NCBI GenBank assembly: GCA_009767595.1
Contig: VSDK01004377.1
Span: 88,455-152,454 of the forward strand
Length of the DNA stretch: 64,000 nt
Reading direction: 5' to 3'
Source of the DNA: Symbiodinium kawagutii
Lineage: Eukaryota > Sar > Dinophyceae > Suessiales > Symbiodiniaceae
Shown: positions 55,090 to 64,000 of the stretch, piece by piece
Position numbering within the stretch: the first letter of the stretch is position 1
How the letters are laid out: every line of letters starts with the position of its first letter
Made by a program: the position numbers and the translations under genes
The notes under the pieces: generated by a model
What the model saw: only the letters and a program-made list of their open reading frames with translations
What the model was told of the DNA's origin: nothing
Database searches by the model: none

Positions 55090-55268
55090 GGGTTTTGATG
55101 GGCATTCCACGTAAAACCAGTGAGCTCCCCAAAGAGCTGCGTGTCTTTTTCAGAAAGCTCCACTTGAATACGGGTGCGCGGCGCGAGCGGCTCTTTGGCC
55201 ACAATGCAACAAGCCTGTACCTGAGAGTGCGGGCTGTGGAGCTGCAACGCAACAGGTTTTAAATCCAA
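55090..55268 (-). CDS. First exon of the minus-strand gene at the strand switch
   Basis: From the ATG at 55268 the minus strand reads MDLKPVALQLHSPHSQVQAC, CIVAKEPLAPRTRIQVELSE and KDTQLFGELTGFTW. Alternatively coding begins within it after TTGCAG. The segment alternates short strands and charged loops; no family recognised. It is divergent from the plus-strand gene that starts 140 bp away. Confidence 0.45.
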
Positions 55269-55347
55269 AGATCGAACTCATCCTTCAATCATTGAGCAAG
55301 GATTGGTAAACACGATGCATTTCAAGATCGAACTCATCCTTCAATGA
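55265..55347. repeat. 22-bp direct repeat in the divergent intergenic region
   Basis: AAGATCGAACTCATCCTTCA occurs at about 55266 and again at about 55325, 60 bp apart, in the interval between the two divergent genes. Confidence 0.85.
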
Positions 55348-55408
55348 TGGCGCAGCCATTTGGCCCAGAGCTATCAGTACCATCCTATAGTTCTTGAACC
55401 GTGCTATC
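55269..55408. promoter_or_regulatory. Divergent intergenic region (strand switch)
   Basis: 140 bp between oppositely directed start codons. It holds the 22-bp direct repeat, a spliced-leader-like segment (55351-55370) and CCTATAG (55383-55389), a possible trans-splice acceptor 19 bp before the ATG at 55409. Dinoflagellate promoters lack a reliable TATA box; none is called. Function inferred from position only. Confidence 0.4.
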
Positions 55409-55829
55409 ATGCCTCCCAAGCGGCGTAACCGGGACCCCTTGGCTGGACTCCCTGATGGGGCAGTTGAAGCTTTCAATGCCTTCGCCTCTGATACTTGGTA
55501 TGTGCTGAACCAGGTCTTTACATTGTATAGCATCAAATGTTCACCTTGTTTTCGAAACATCAAGTCTTTACACTGTCACTAAACATTTTCCAGTTGAACC
55601 TGAGGACTTGAAGAAGAGCACTGATCTCAAAGCCCGAGTCATTGGCATTGGGTCATTAGTGGTCTGGGTTGGCTCTAAGGGTGATACTCAGAATCAAGAA
55701 ACCATTGCTGCCAACAAAGAGTTCATTCGGATCTATGCCCATAGCCTGAAGATCTCCAAACACATGAAAGACATCAAGCCTTTGACAGCGGTGGTGAAGT
55801 CAGTCATGAAGGAATGGCAGGCAGCGCTT
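55409..55829 (+). CDS. Exons 1-2 of the ELFAG-type gene
   Basis: Exon 1 reads MPPKRRNRDPLAGLPDGAVE and AFNAFASDT, ending near TTG/GTATGT. Exon 2 follows TTTTCCAG at 55594 and reads EPEDLKKSTDLKARVIGIGS, LVVWVGSKGDTQNQETIAAN and ILKISKHMKD-like residues to WQAAL/GTTTGA. Phases at the exon 1-2 junction do not agree with the simplest donor, so exon 1 may extend further (an alternative GT lies after YSIK). Confidence 0.6.
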
Positions 55830-58800
55830 GTTTGAAAAAGAAAACAAAGGTTTGACAAAAACAACGAAAATCATTTTATGTTTTTTGCAAGAACAAAGGT
55901 TGTGCAAGATTTTGCAAACATGCTCAGGTGGCTATGTCAACCAAGCAGGCAAAGGCTGATGCATGGTCAGTGAGAAAGTTCTGCAACCAGATTCGCCGTC
56001 TGCGAAGCCGATCAGAAACACAACGAAACGAAGATATCCAATCTTTGGCAGTCACATGACTCAAGAAGCAAAAAGTATCAATTATAACTCAATCAAGTGC
56101 ACATGAACAGGGTGCAGAATTAATTGGTAGCTCAATCAAACCAAGGATTTCCTTCTGGATGTCAACAATGACAATGCCGATGATGATGATGGTGACACCG
56201 AGCCCGATAACAGCAGCTCTGAGGAGGTAGGTGCTGATCAGGCTCCAGTTGAGCAAGTATTTGTGCCGGCTCCTGCTGAGCTTGCTGTTGTTGAGCCAGT
56301 GGCTGAGCCAGTCTCTGAGCCGGCCATGGTTGTGCCAGCTGTGGTTGAGGTGGTGGGCGATGGTGGGGAAGATTGCGCTGCCAGCGCAGTAGGGGTTGAG
56401 CAAACAGCGTTGCCGCCCCCAGTGGAAACACGTGAAACTGGTGGGCTTCCAGTTCCAAGATTGCCCAAAGGTGAGATTGCAGCTGCTCCCATCGAGACCA
56501 GGATTTCAACGGGGAGTGGATCGAACTTTTACACTGAAGGGGATGAAGAGACTCAATTCCCACCTGGCTATCACCCCATCAAGAACCGATCCATCTCAGG
56601 GCATATGAATTGGGAAGCATGGATTGAAGGCCAAGGCACGGCCGTTCTTGAATTTATTTTTTCGGAGGGTTGGAGGGGGGTTAATTCTGGAAATTTGGGC
56701 TGTGGGGTCCCTGTAGGTGACATCGTATCCAGGCTTGCCGATCTGAAAGGCCGTTTGAAGAGCAAGGTTGCTCCACCGTCTTCTGTTGACACCATGGCTA
56801 CTCTTCCAATGGGAATGTCTGAAGCTGATGTTTCTTGACAAAAAGGTTGGCTCATGTGCAGCTCAATTAGTTGATCCCAATGTCTATAATCCCAGTTTCT
56901 GAGGAGTTGGCGCATCGTTTCACGACGATGGCTGTTGGTGACAAAGCTCCAGCACCATGGCATGCACATTCAATCATTGGATGATCAGTCATATCATTTC
57001 GCAATGTTTGAGCGTTGGTCTTTGTTTCCAGTTTGGTTGCGTGAGGTCATTGAGATTCCTGATGAGCCGGTGTCTACCACTGAAGCCTGTCCTGACCTGC
57101 CGCAAGCTTTGGTCATACCCGATGATGTAAAGGATGATGACTCAGATGTTATCATGAGTGGAGGATCTCCAATCCATGACTCTTCTGCAGAGAATGCCGA
57201 AGCGAAACCTGCAGACGATTTGGTTAGAAGGGAAGACCAGCGCAAGGTTCGCTATGGTCAGGCCAAGGGTCGTGGCCGTGGGCGAGGCAGAGGGTGGGGC
57301 AAAGAGGACCAGGTTGAAACCGAGCTTCCATCTGAGGGGGAACCGCCGCTTGACCATGCTGGTCCAGCTCCAGAGCCTGATGCCCCCCCAGCCAAACCCA
57401 AAAGAGCCCCACGAAAGCGGAAAGATCCTGCAACCCCAGACAAATCAAAGAGCGAGACAGGTGGTAGCCACGATGCCATGCCAAAGGCAAAGGCAAAGGT
57501 TAAGGCCACTGCAAAGTCAGGTACTGCAAAGGCTAAGGCGAAAGCCAAGGCAAAAAGTGAACCAGTTCGCAAAGATTTGGGACCTCTTTTCGATAAGGCT
57601 GCAGGTGAAGAGGGAGGTGAACCAGGGCGTGCAAATGAACCTTCTGCTTCATCTGGGAAAAGGAGAGGAAGCAATGGGGATGGGAAGGGCAGGGCGAGGA
57701 ATGCCAAGAAGGTAGAGGTTGAGATGATGACAGAGGACAAGAAGCTTCAGTTGAAACCGTGTCTTGACTTTTGCCTAATTTTTTTTTGCAAGGCTGCTCA
57801 TGCCATAGACCCATATACTTTTGTATGCTATTCTTTAATCTATTGAAACATGCATGTCTCAAAAACATAAAGTGTCTAAAAATGACTATTGTCCTCAGCC
57901 GCCTACTTCAGGCTCCTTGTTCACAACGACCTTTACCGTGTGGAACCCTATTGGACCCGCACCGTTTGTGGTGTTCGCCGCAAGTCAGATAGCAAGCATG
58001 CTTACTTGGCATCGGAGCCTAAGATGTTGACCAATATCAAGATTTGCAACCTCGTGGCTACTAGCCTGGAATTGGTTTGCAGGTTACATGTTACCATCAA
58101 AGACTTGTACCCCACAATTAAGCTCACAGTGTTGCATTGGGTATGACTAGCCAGTAACTTCTGATGCCAGTTTCAGTTTGACTTCGGGGTGTGGTGATGT
58201 TGTTCAGAGATCACACCGACAACAAACCCACATGACCGAGCTACTGGTTGCGGCGCCAAGGCTGCATGGCTGAAGGATCACCACGAAGCTCCTGACCTTT
58301 GCAATCCTGAGCTGGTGGATGCTGTTGAAGCCATCATTCAAAGTGAGTCGGATTGAGAGATTTTTGAGCCATCCTATAATATCAATTTTTGATTTCAAGG
58401 ATGTTTGGAGAGCGGTGGAAATCAATATCCTATAAGCCTATAATCCTATAGTGTCTTGACAACATCGAACTCTCTCTCTTATGATGATTTGTCTTCGCCT
58501 CACCGCTTTCTGTGGATGTTCGGGGTTACACAAGTAGGCTGAAATGCCTATTGTGATGAACCTTGCAAATCTTATTGGTTTGCAGGGCTTGGGTGGACAT
58601 GGCTCAAGTGATTGCATCTCCCGGCGCACTGACATGGGAAAAAAGGTAGGCCGCTTTGGAATGCTTTACTTGGCAAAGTATCCCACAGACTTCTGAGAGC
58701 ATGAGAATGCAGTCGCTAGTTTCCACAGCCTCATCCCCACCTGATAACGTTCATTCAAAAGGGGTTGCAAGACCGCAAAGCCTTTAAGAAATTCGAGCAA

Positions 58801-61800
58801 AAATATGGCCAAATAGAATTTTGGATTTCTTATAGTATTCTGGGCTGTAGATGTGAAAGTTGTTTGGGCGATAGTGACCTTTCTTGGTAAGACAGCATCT
58901 CCAGCACAAGTGCTCCAAGCGGCAACCTCCGAGGTTTGCGATGGGCAGAACGTCGAAGAACCTGAAGAAGTACTTGGATGTGGATGGTGCCACCCCTGCC
59001 AATTGCTTCTGCCCTGGGGGAGATGTTTGCAATGTGTCAATCGCTCAAGGGTATAGATTCTAAAGATGAAACAAACTTGTACCGATTCGTGTTGCAACCA
59101 TTTTGCCGAGACAAATCCTCATCCAATTGCTGAACGGAAGGCTTTTTGGCTTTGAACTGTCGACTTTCCACTTAGCCATGGGTCGTGTGTGGGGTCCAGA
59201 AGTGCTGCTTCGCCGGCTATTCATAGCCAGAGTCCCTAAGGTCTGGTTGCTGAACTTGTTTTATGTGAGGAATCCCAGGACCCCAATATGTTACATTGTT
59301 TTGAACCTTGCAGGAAGTTGTTGTGACCATCCTGCTGCTCCTATTCAGCGCCAATATCGCGATATCCAGGGTGCCCAATCTGCAACCAACATGTGTTTGA
59401 TTTAAGAAAGCGGATCCTCAGTACTTCGATCAAATTAGAATATGCCTTTGCTTGCCCAGGACTGGCAATTCTTGGAGCTCTTCGCTGGAGAGGCCAATAT
59501 TAGCAGGTCATGCAGGGAAGCATCTCTCAAAGGGGCTTCACTAGATCTTGAATATGGTGGGAGGGCGATGGACCTGACTACCGATGTGGGAATGGCGTGC
59601 CTTGTACTTGCAGAGATTACATGATTGCAAATTGTACTTCAACATCTTTTCATGGGTCTATATGTTTCTTATCATGTTAATCATCTAAGGACAGCTCTGG
59701 TTGGGGTGTTGAAACTCCTGCCCCGGTCACTGGGCATCCTGGCACCAGTCTGCTCGTCGATGGGGTTCCTTTGCGCCTCACAAACGAAGCGGTCATTCGT
59801 GCTGCCGCTTGGAGACTCCAACAATTCCCATGTCTTCACTGGTAACCTATTGGCTGTCAGGTACCTTGTCACAATTGTTCGAATGATGTTGCACTAACAT
59901 TCAAAACTGTGTATGGTTTACCCCATAAAAAGAAAAACATTAGAAGATATTCATCTGAGGATTTGTCACGTTGGTTGCTTTATGGAGGAATCGATGTGAG
60001 GGCTGATTCCATTTTGTTCCATGTGTTGCTGAGGGCTATTCTCATATGCTGGGTGCTCGCTGCTTTGGGGCACACCTTCCTGATCGAACAGCCAGCAGGG
60101 TCGAAATTCCGATACTTTCCACAGTGGCGTTACTTTTGCAAGTACATCTGCAAAGTTCCTTGCTCTAAATAATTTTTGAATTGTCCAGCAAGTGTTCAAT
60201 TACCAGTTCCCCTCTCAGCTCTTAACCAATAGCTCAGGTTTTTCGGCAAGGTATGTGGATGCGACATTATGGATCGGAGAGTTGCAAGCACACCTATCTT
60301 TGGAGCAACAGTTATGGTGTACGTCATCTCTCATTGGGTAAACTTACGAAGGACCTAATTCATACTGATGTGATGGAATCCCTTTTTCTCCAACTACGCA
60401 CGTGACCGCGCACACACATGCTGTGCCTTGCAGGAGCAACGCCGATCTGCTGTGCCTCTGGCGGTGGCAGACGTTGACAAGCATGGCAAGAAACGGGCGA
60501 CCGGGGTCAAGAAGCGGTTGAAGAAATCACAGATTTTCTTTTGCAAATTCAGTATATTTTTGTTTCTGGGGTACTCATGGACATGTTGAAGATTTAGCGT
60601 GAATTGTTTTCAGGTTCTCAGTACATAACGTGGGAGAAATCAATAGAAACCGTTCCCAACAAAAGTGTTTGGACTATGACAACTTTTGTTTCTAAGATTT
60701 TCTGTTAAACAGTCCCATCATCAATCTCGTTTGGAAAGGTAATGATTCTTCCAATAACAAAGATCAATCTATTCCGTGTCCTGTATCATGCTCATGAAAG
60801 GTTGTGGAATAAGAATTATGGATCCTCTACCATCCACATGTATTCGGACCAGAATGCATGGTTGCCAAACGCCGTGCCTAAGGGTCTACACGATGGCCTT
60901 TGGCAAACGTGTAGCGCAAATTCTGCCAACTTTGCCACAAGAAGTCAAACCGCTTCGCAACCCTCAGGAGCTTAGTTTGGTGATAATCTTATCTATAGGT
61001 GTTGCAACAAGAGTCTTGGATTCCCATCTCGGACCCATGCGGAAAGCATAGGCTGTGGTGAACAATTTGGGGTGTGATGTATAAGTTTCGGGTTCTTGGG
61101 TGATGCGCTGTAGTACAGCATTGGAAATCTTCAACAATATTTGGTTGTATCTTACACAATGGAAACCCCTTTTCCAATCTTTACCAGCTGGCCCAATCCC
61201 GAGAAGTGGTGAATCCTGGCAGGACCCTGGCCCAACATCAGTGGCCACACAGCTGGCAAGCCTGACCCAGTCGGAGATTTGGAGCCTTGCGGAGATGGAC
61301 AAAGTGGTTGCTTATTTAAGCAAGAATAAGCATCTGTCACTCCCGGAACCATTTGCTAAGGCACTTCAAGTTGAGTTGGCTCGGTGAAATACTGATATCG
61401 GATCCCTTGCTGTATAATCGATTAGTTGGGGCTGTTCGTTCTTTAGGTCAGGAGCCGAGTACCAACAATCTTGTAGTGCCAATTGAAAAGGTTTGTTGGC
61501 TACAACAACCACCAATCAAATTAGCGGATGCTTTTCATGCGACTTCACTCAGCAAATACACTGGGAAAAGTGTGTTGCAACCTTCTGGGCACAGGACGGT
61601 TGTGGTTAGGGCTGAATTTCTGCGTTGCTTTTTTGGGAAAGTTAAGCTACTTGGCCCCAAACACCCCCAAACACCTGCAAACATCCTCAAACATTGTCAT
61701 CATTTTTGGGAATCTTATGTCGCTCTCTGGGGTGCGAGTTCAGAGTCAGTTCGTGCACCATCTTCCGGGATGCAATGTATAGTTCCACGGCTTTACCCAT

Positions 61801-62844
61801 GGTTTTATCGGATCAATGATCCCTCATGGCATGCCACCACATTACGATATTATAGGTGTGTTTTCCTGGTTGAAACAACCATGTATAGTGATACCTTTTT
61901 TTGCTGGGTTGCGGACCAGAATCACCAAAGTGTTCAATCAATAACATGTTGGGCACCAATCCAATCATATGGAAATCCAATGATTATGAGGCACACGTAA
62001 GAAATCTACGGAATGGAAGGTTGTGCACACCATATGGTTTGTGATAAAGAATCTTGCAAACTATGGTTCGATGTTAAAAAAATGCTCGCGTAAGAATGCG
62101 TAAGAAAGCCAAGAATTTGCGTAAGAAAGCCAAGAATTTGCGTAAGAACGCGTAAGAACGCGTAAGAAAATTTAGCGCCCCCAGAATGGTTGATTTGGGA
62201 ATTAATGTGCAAATTCTTGGCTATCAATCATCAAACCAAGAAATTGAGCTGCTGTTATGGGAACTGGTTTGGAAAGCAGTGGTTGTGTGGCCTCGAGATT
62301 GGCAATCTTTGGGGTTGGTGGTATACCATTGTCCAAGATTGGGTTATCAAAATTTTGGATTGTTCATTGCGTATTATAAGTATAGTCCACTGCGGTTTTG
62401 ATCTAATGATGATCACATCACCACACCATGGGGCCCAACCTTATGTTGTGGTTCAGAAAATAAATTATTGTGACACCTTCGTAGCCATTTTGTGAACGGC
62501 TAGACTGCATAGGGACCATGGACACCGGTCACTCTTGCAGCTCCCTTGTGGCGGGGTTGGATGCCATGCAAACCCAGCAGCAGCCTTCGACACCGACTGG
62601 TCGACGTGCCCAAGTTCCTCGTTGCTGGCTGGTCCGTTGGTCGATTGGTTGGTCGATCAATTGTTTTCTATAGTTGCATGGTTGGTTGGTTGGTTTTGGA
62701 TCGCAACAGGATTCGTCAGACCTCAAAATTCTAAAGGGTAAAAACCAAAAAAACCTTGGGGAATCTTTAAATATCAATAGTCCCAGTCTCTGTTGGTATT
62801 GGTTGCTGGTTGACTGTTTGTAAGTTGGTGGCTTGGTTCGCTAA

Positions 62845-62899
<55 letters not shown>

Positions 62900-63376
62900 C
62901 GATGATGATGATGATGATGAAACCATTTAAAAACCACCATTGTACAAAGTGACCCAGAACAAGGTTTTGGGACCCCAAAAAGGCTTCCCGGGTCACTTTG
63001 AAAAACGGTGGTTTTAAATGGGATGCTGATGATGATGATGATGATAATGATGATGATGATCATGATGATGCACCGGACGACACTGCTCATCTTACCCCAG
63101 ACCGAGAACGCGACTAGGGCTAACATAATGAGGTGTAAACCGACAAAGGTCATCATCTTGGGATTAAATCTGTTATTCCATGATGGTAGGCTGGAACCAG
63201 ATATTCCATCTCCAATATCCGAGGTGAAGTGTGAAGATGATCCCGAGCCAGATTTTGCTACAGTGTTCAGCCCAGAAACTTCTGCTATGCTTAAGGGTCT
63301 CACGGACTCCCCTGAAAGTTTGGCACTCAAATCGGAGTACTTGAAGGCGATGAATGAGCTGAAGCGAGGACCCTAG
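55409..63376 (+). CDS. Multi-exon cytosine-methyltransferase-like protein of the ELFAG/PVCSS type
   Basis: Plus-strand gene starting MPPKRRNRDPLAGLPDGAVE. Exons seen: 55409-55497 (or longer), 55594-55829, 55928-56050, 56146-56829, about 56935-57760, 57899-58074, 58210-58342, 58586-58645, 58905-59050, 59460-59596, 59690-59860, 60034-60154, 60238-60369, 60434-60531, 60883-60979, 61223-61383, 62541-62620, 63201-63376. The N-terminal half has an acidic linker, GRGRGRGRG and Lys-Ala-rich tracts (AT-hook-like, possible DNA binding). The core (59460-60154) resembles C5 DNA methyltransferases in order: motif I LELFAGEANIS, motif IV-like LAPVCSS with a Cys, motif VI-like LIEQPAGS. The Pro-Cys-Gln and Glu-Asn-Val signatures are not conserved, so catalysis is uncertain. 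I recognise this arrangement as a large dinoflagellate-specific family. Introns are short (60-350 nt). It may end at the TAG at 63374 or splice into the open frame at 63815-64000. Confidence 0.65.
56146..57760 (+). CDS. Central exons: acidic linker, basic GRG and Lys-Ala region
   Basis: Exon 56146-56829 reads DFLLDVNNDNADDDDGDTEP onward through a Val-Pro-Glu-rich linker to MGMSEAD/GTTTCT. The exon(s) at 56.94-57.76 kb read AMFERWSLFPVWLREVIEIP, then an acidic stretch, GRGRGRGRGWG, KRAPRKRKD and repeated KAKAKAKAK, ending at T/GTCTTG, which joins in phase to SAYFRLLVHNDLYR (57899). A competing frame EELAHRFTTMAVGDKAPAPW at 56901-56975 suggests another small exon whose junction I could not resolve. 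Confidence 0.6.
59460..60154 (+). CDS. Methyltransferase-like core exons (motifs I, IV, VI)
   Basis: Exon 59460-59596 (DWQFLELFAGEANISRSCRE ... TTDVGMA, donor GTGCCT, phase 2) joins 59690-59860 (TALVGVLKLLPRSLGILAPV, CSSMGFLCASQTKRSFVLPL ... GNLLAV, phase 2), which joins 60034-60154 (RAILICWVLAALGHTFLIEQ, PAGSKFRYFPQWRYFCKYIC, phase 0). All three junctions are GT-AG with matching phases. These hold the SAM-binding-like and Cys-containing loops. Confidence 0.75.
60238..61383 (+). CDS. C-terminal core exons of the ELFAG-type gene
   Basis: 60238-60369 (VFRQGMWMRHYGSESCKHTY, LWSNSYGVRHLSLGKLTK), 60434-60531 (EQRRSAVPLAVADVDKHGKK, RATGVKKRLKKS), 60883-60979 (VYTMAFGKRVAQILPTLPQE, VKPLRNPQELSL) and 61223-61383 (DPGPTSVATQLASLTQSEIW, SLAEMDKVVAYLSKNKHLSL, PEPFAKALQVELA). 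The junction 60531/60883 fits only if the intron begins with GA (CA/GATTTT), a non-canonical donor; all others are GT-AG. Confidence 0.7.
61384..62540 (+). other. Long intron of the ELFAG-type gene
   Basis: Contains a 215-codon open frame (61353-62000) overlapping the preceding exon in another frame; its composition is not coding-like. Also contains the CGTAAGAA tandem repeats and a spliced-leader-like 13-mer. Confidence 0.5.
62087..62170. repeat. CGTAAGAA-based tandem repeats
   Basis: Two copies of GCGTAAGAAAGCCAAGAATTT-like 21-bp units followed by two or three 10-bp GCGTAAGAAC units. Confidence 0.95.
62541..62620 (+). CDS. Penultimate-type exon of the ELFAG-type gene
   Basis: CTTGCAG acceptor; reads SLVAGLDAMQTQQQPSTPTG and RRAQVP. 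Phase 2 at the start fits exon 61383; phase 1 at the end fits 63201 (giving ...QVPHIPSPISE). Confidence 0.55.
62846..62930. repeat. (GAT)n microsatellite, left part
   Basis: Near-perfect GATGATGAT array interrupted downstream by the TIR element at 62931-63023, after which the array resumes (63025-63070). Confidence 0.95.
62931..63023. mobile_element. TIR element inserted in a (GAT)n microsatellite
   Basis: About 93 bp with ~32-bp imperfect terminal inverted repeats: CCATTTAAAAACCACC ... CAAAGTGACCC against GGGTCACTTTG ... GGTGGTTTTAAATGG. The loop is AGAACAAGGTTTTGGGACCC plus a few bases. GAT repeats lie on both sides. Not related by sequence to families A or B apart from the ACCACC motif. 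MITE-like by structure; no transposase seen. Confidence 0.8.
63201..63376 (+). CDS. Likely last exon of the ELFAG-type gene
   Basis: AACCAG acceptor; reads HIPSPISEVKCEDDPEPDFA, TVFSPETSAMLKGLTDSPES and LALKSEYLKAMNELKRGP, then TAG. Acidic and helical. Splicing before the stop into 63815 is possible through a GA donor (AAGC/GAGGAC). Confidence 0.6.
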
Positions 63377-63814
63377 CTGTCATGTGTGTTTGCTTTTTCA
63401 ACAAACTCATGAAGTTGGAGAATCAATGATTTGGAACTTATAGGAACCAAACCCTTTTCATGATTTTCATTTTTGGGCACAGGTGTTTATCTTCATTCTG
63501 TTGATGCGGCTAATGACAAATAATGCAGAGGTTTTTAAGTTCTGATTATACCGTACCGGTATAATAGGGATAGCGCAGGCAACAGCATCTCATGCCATGG
63601 CCTGTCATTCAAGAACGTGTGAACACACACACACATCATTGGGGCCACTTCCGGGGCCAATCTATACAAGTCAAACATTAAACATCAGGCGACATAATTC
63701 AGTACACTGACATGAATCGAACAAGTATAGAAACAACATAGTCAACTGTGGATCTTTGATGGTTGAACAATGGGTTTTGGTTGACCAATGGATCATTTCT
63801 CTCCACCCCGGCAG

Positions 63815-64000
63815 GATACTCCACTGGCAGTTGTGGAGGCACCGTCTTCCCTCCACCGGAGGCTTCCCCTCCTACCACTTCTGCAGGGCCAGAGTCGGTG
63901 GCTCCAGCTGGGGGAGCTGTTGCCAAATCTTGCCAGCTTGGAGATTCAGTTTGCTGAAAAGATGCAGCTCGTAGCTGACGAGCAAACGACCCTAGATGAG
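63815..64000 (+). CDS. Partial exon running off the window
   Basis: After CCCGGCAG two frames are open: one Pro/Ala-rich (FPPPEASPPTTSAGPESVAP), the other open to the window end with LGELLPNLASLEIQFAEKMQ and LVADEQTTLDE, a coiled-coil-like sequence. It may be a further exon of the ELFAG-type gene or the next gene. Confidence 0.45.

Noticed and set aside
55285-55563. 92-codon minus-strand frame over the ELFAG-type start
   Set aside because: Antisense of MPPKRRNRDP...; the plus-strand reading matches a known family start and has a plausible splice layout.
57158-57740. Alternative frames of 160-185 codons on both strands
   Set aside because: Shadows of the basic GRG/Lys-Ala exon; their composition follows from its codon bias.
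61353-62000. 215-codon plus-strand frame
   Set aside because: It overlaps the well-supported exon 61223-61383 in a different frame and has no recognisable domain; the region behaves as an intron.
62767-63330. 187-codon minus-strand frame with poly-Ile and poly-His
   Set aside because: Made of the GAT microsatellite and antisense of the plus-strand exon at 63201-63376.
1-64000. CRISPR array, rRNA, tRNA, bacterial operon or telomere repeats
   Set aside because: No regularly spaced conserved repeats with unique spacers, no cloverleaf or rRNA core sequence, no Shine-Dalgarno-led gene series and no TTTAGGG-type array were seen; the tandem arrays present lack spacers.

Overview
The window looks like a dinoflagellate nuclear genome, most likely Suessiales (Symbiodiniaceae or Polarella type). 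That is an inference from several features seen together. Exons are short (20-150 nt) and lie as GC-rich islands in long, AT-rich, repeat-laden introns. Some introns appear to use GA or GC donors. Neighbouring genes share one strand over tens of kilobases. There is a PPR plus O-methyltransferase fusion and an 'ELFAG/PVCSS' methyltransferase-like family that I associate with dinoflagellates from memory. No operon, CRISPR array, rRNA, tRNA or viral gene was found.

Layout. (1) 1-2281 is a cascade of four abutting tandem arrays (15 bp, 83 bp, a GGCTGCTTCTG family, then TTG). (2) About 3.4-55.27 kb is dominated by minus-strand exons. Within it lie scattered exons of unrecognised genes (3.4-12.3 kb), a J-domain protein in one long exon (12.85-14.47 kb), a PPR plus COMT-like methyltransferase gene (15.37-26.32 kb), and many further unassigned minus-strand exons (26.6-55.27 kb). 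A frameshifted plus-strand coiled-coil retrocopy sits at 8.9-9.6 kb. (3) At 55.27-55.41 kb the coding strand switches. (4) 55.41-64.0 kb holds one plus-strand gene of at least 14 exons with a cytosine-methyltransferase-like core; it runs off the window or ends shortly before its edge.

The most interesting signal is two families of roughly 80-155 bp terminal-inverted-repeat elements that behave as introners. Family A (ends GGTGGTTTCTC / GAGAAACCACC) and family B (ends GGCTGTGGGTCA / TGACCCATAGCC) carry the 5' and 3' splice sites inside their terminal repeats. At several loci removing the element joins two in-frame exons. The parts of the terminal repeats left in the exon are 9 nt (A) and 6 nt (B), so both families leave reading frames intact, and family A often leaves a Lys-Pro-Pro footprint.

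Exon boundaries were read by eye from phase, splice dinucleotides and family knowledge. Those given as 'about' are approximate, and no transcript or database evidence was available.
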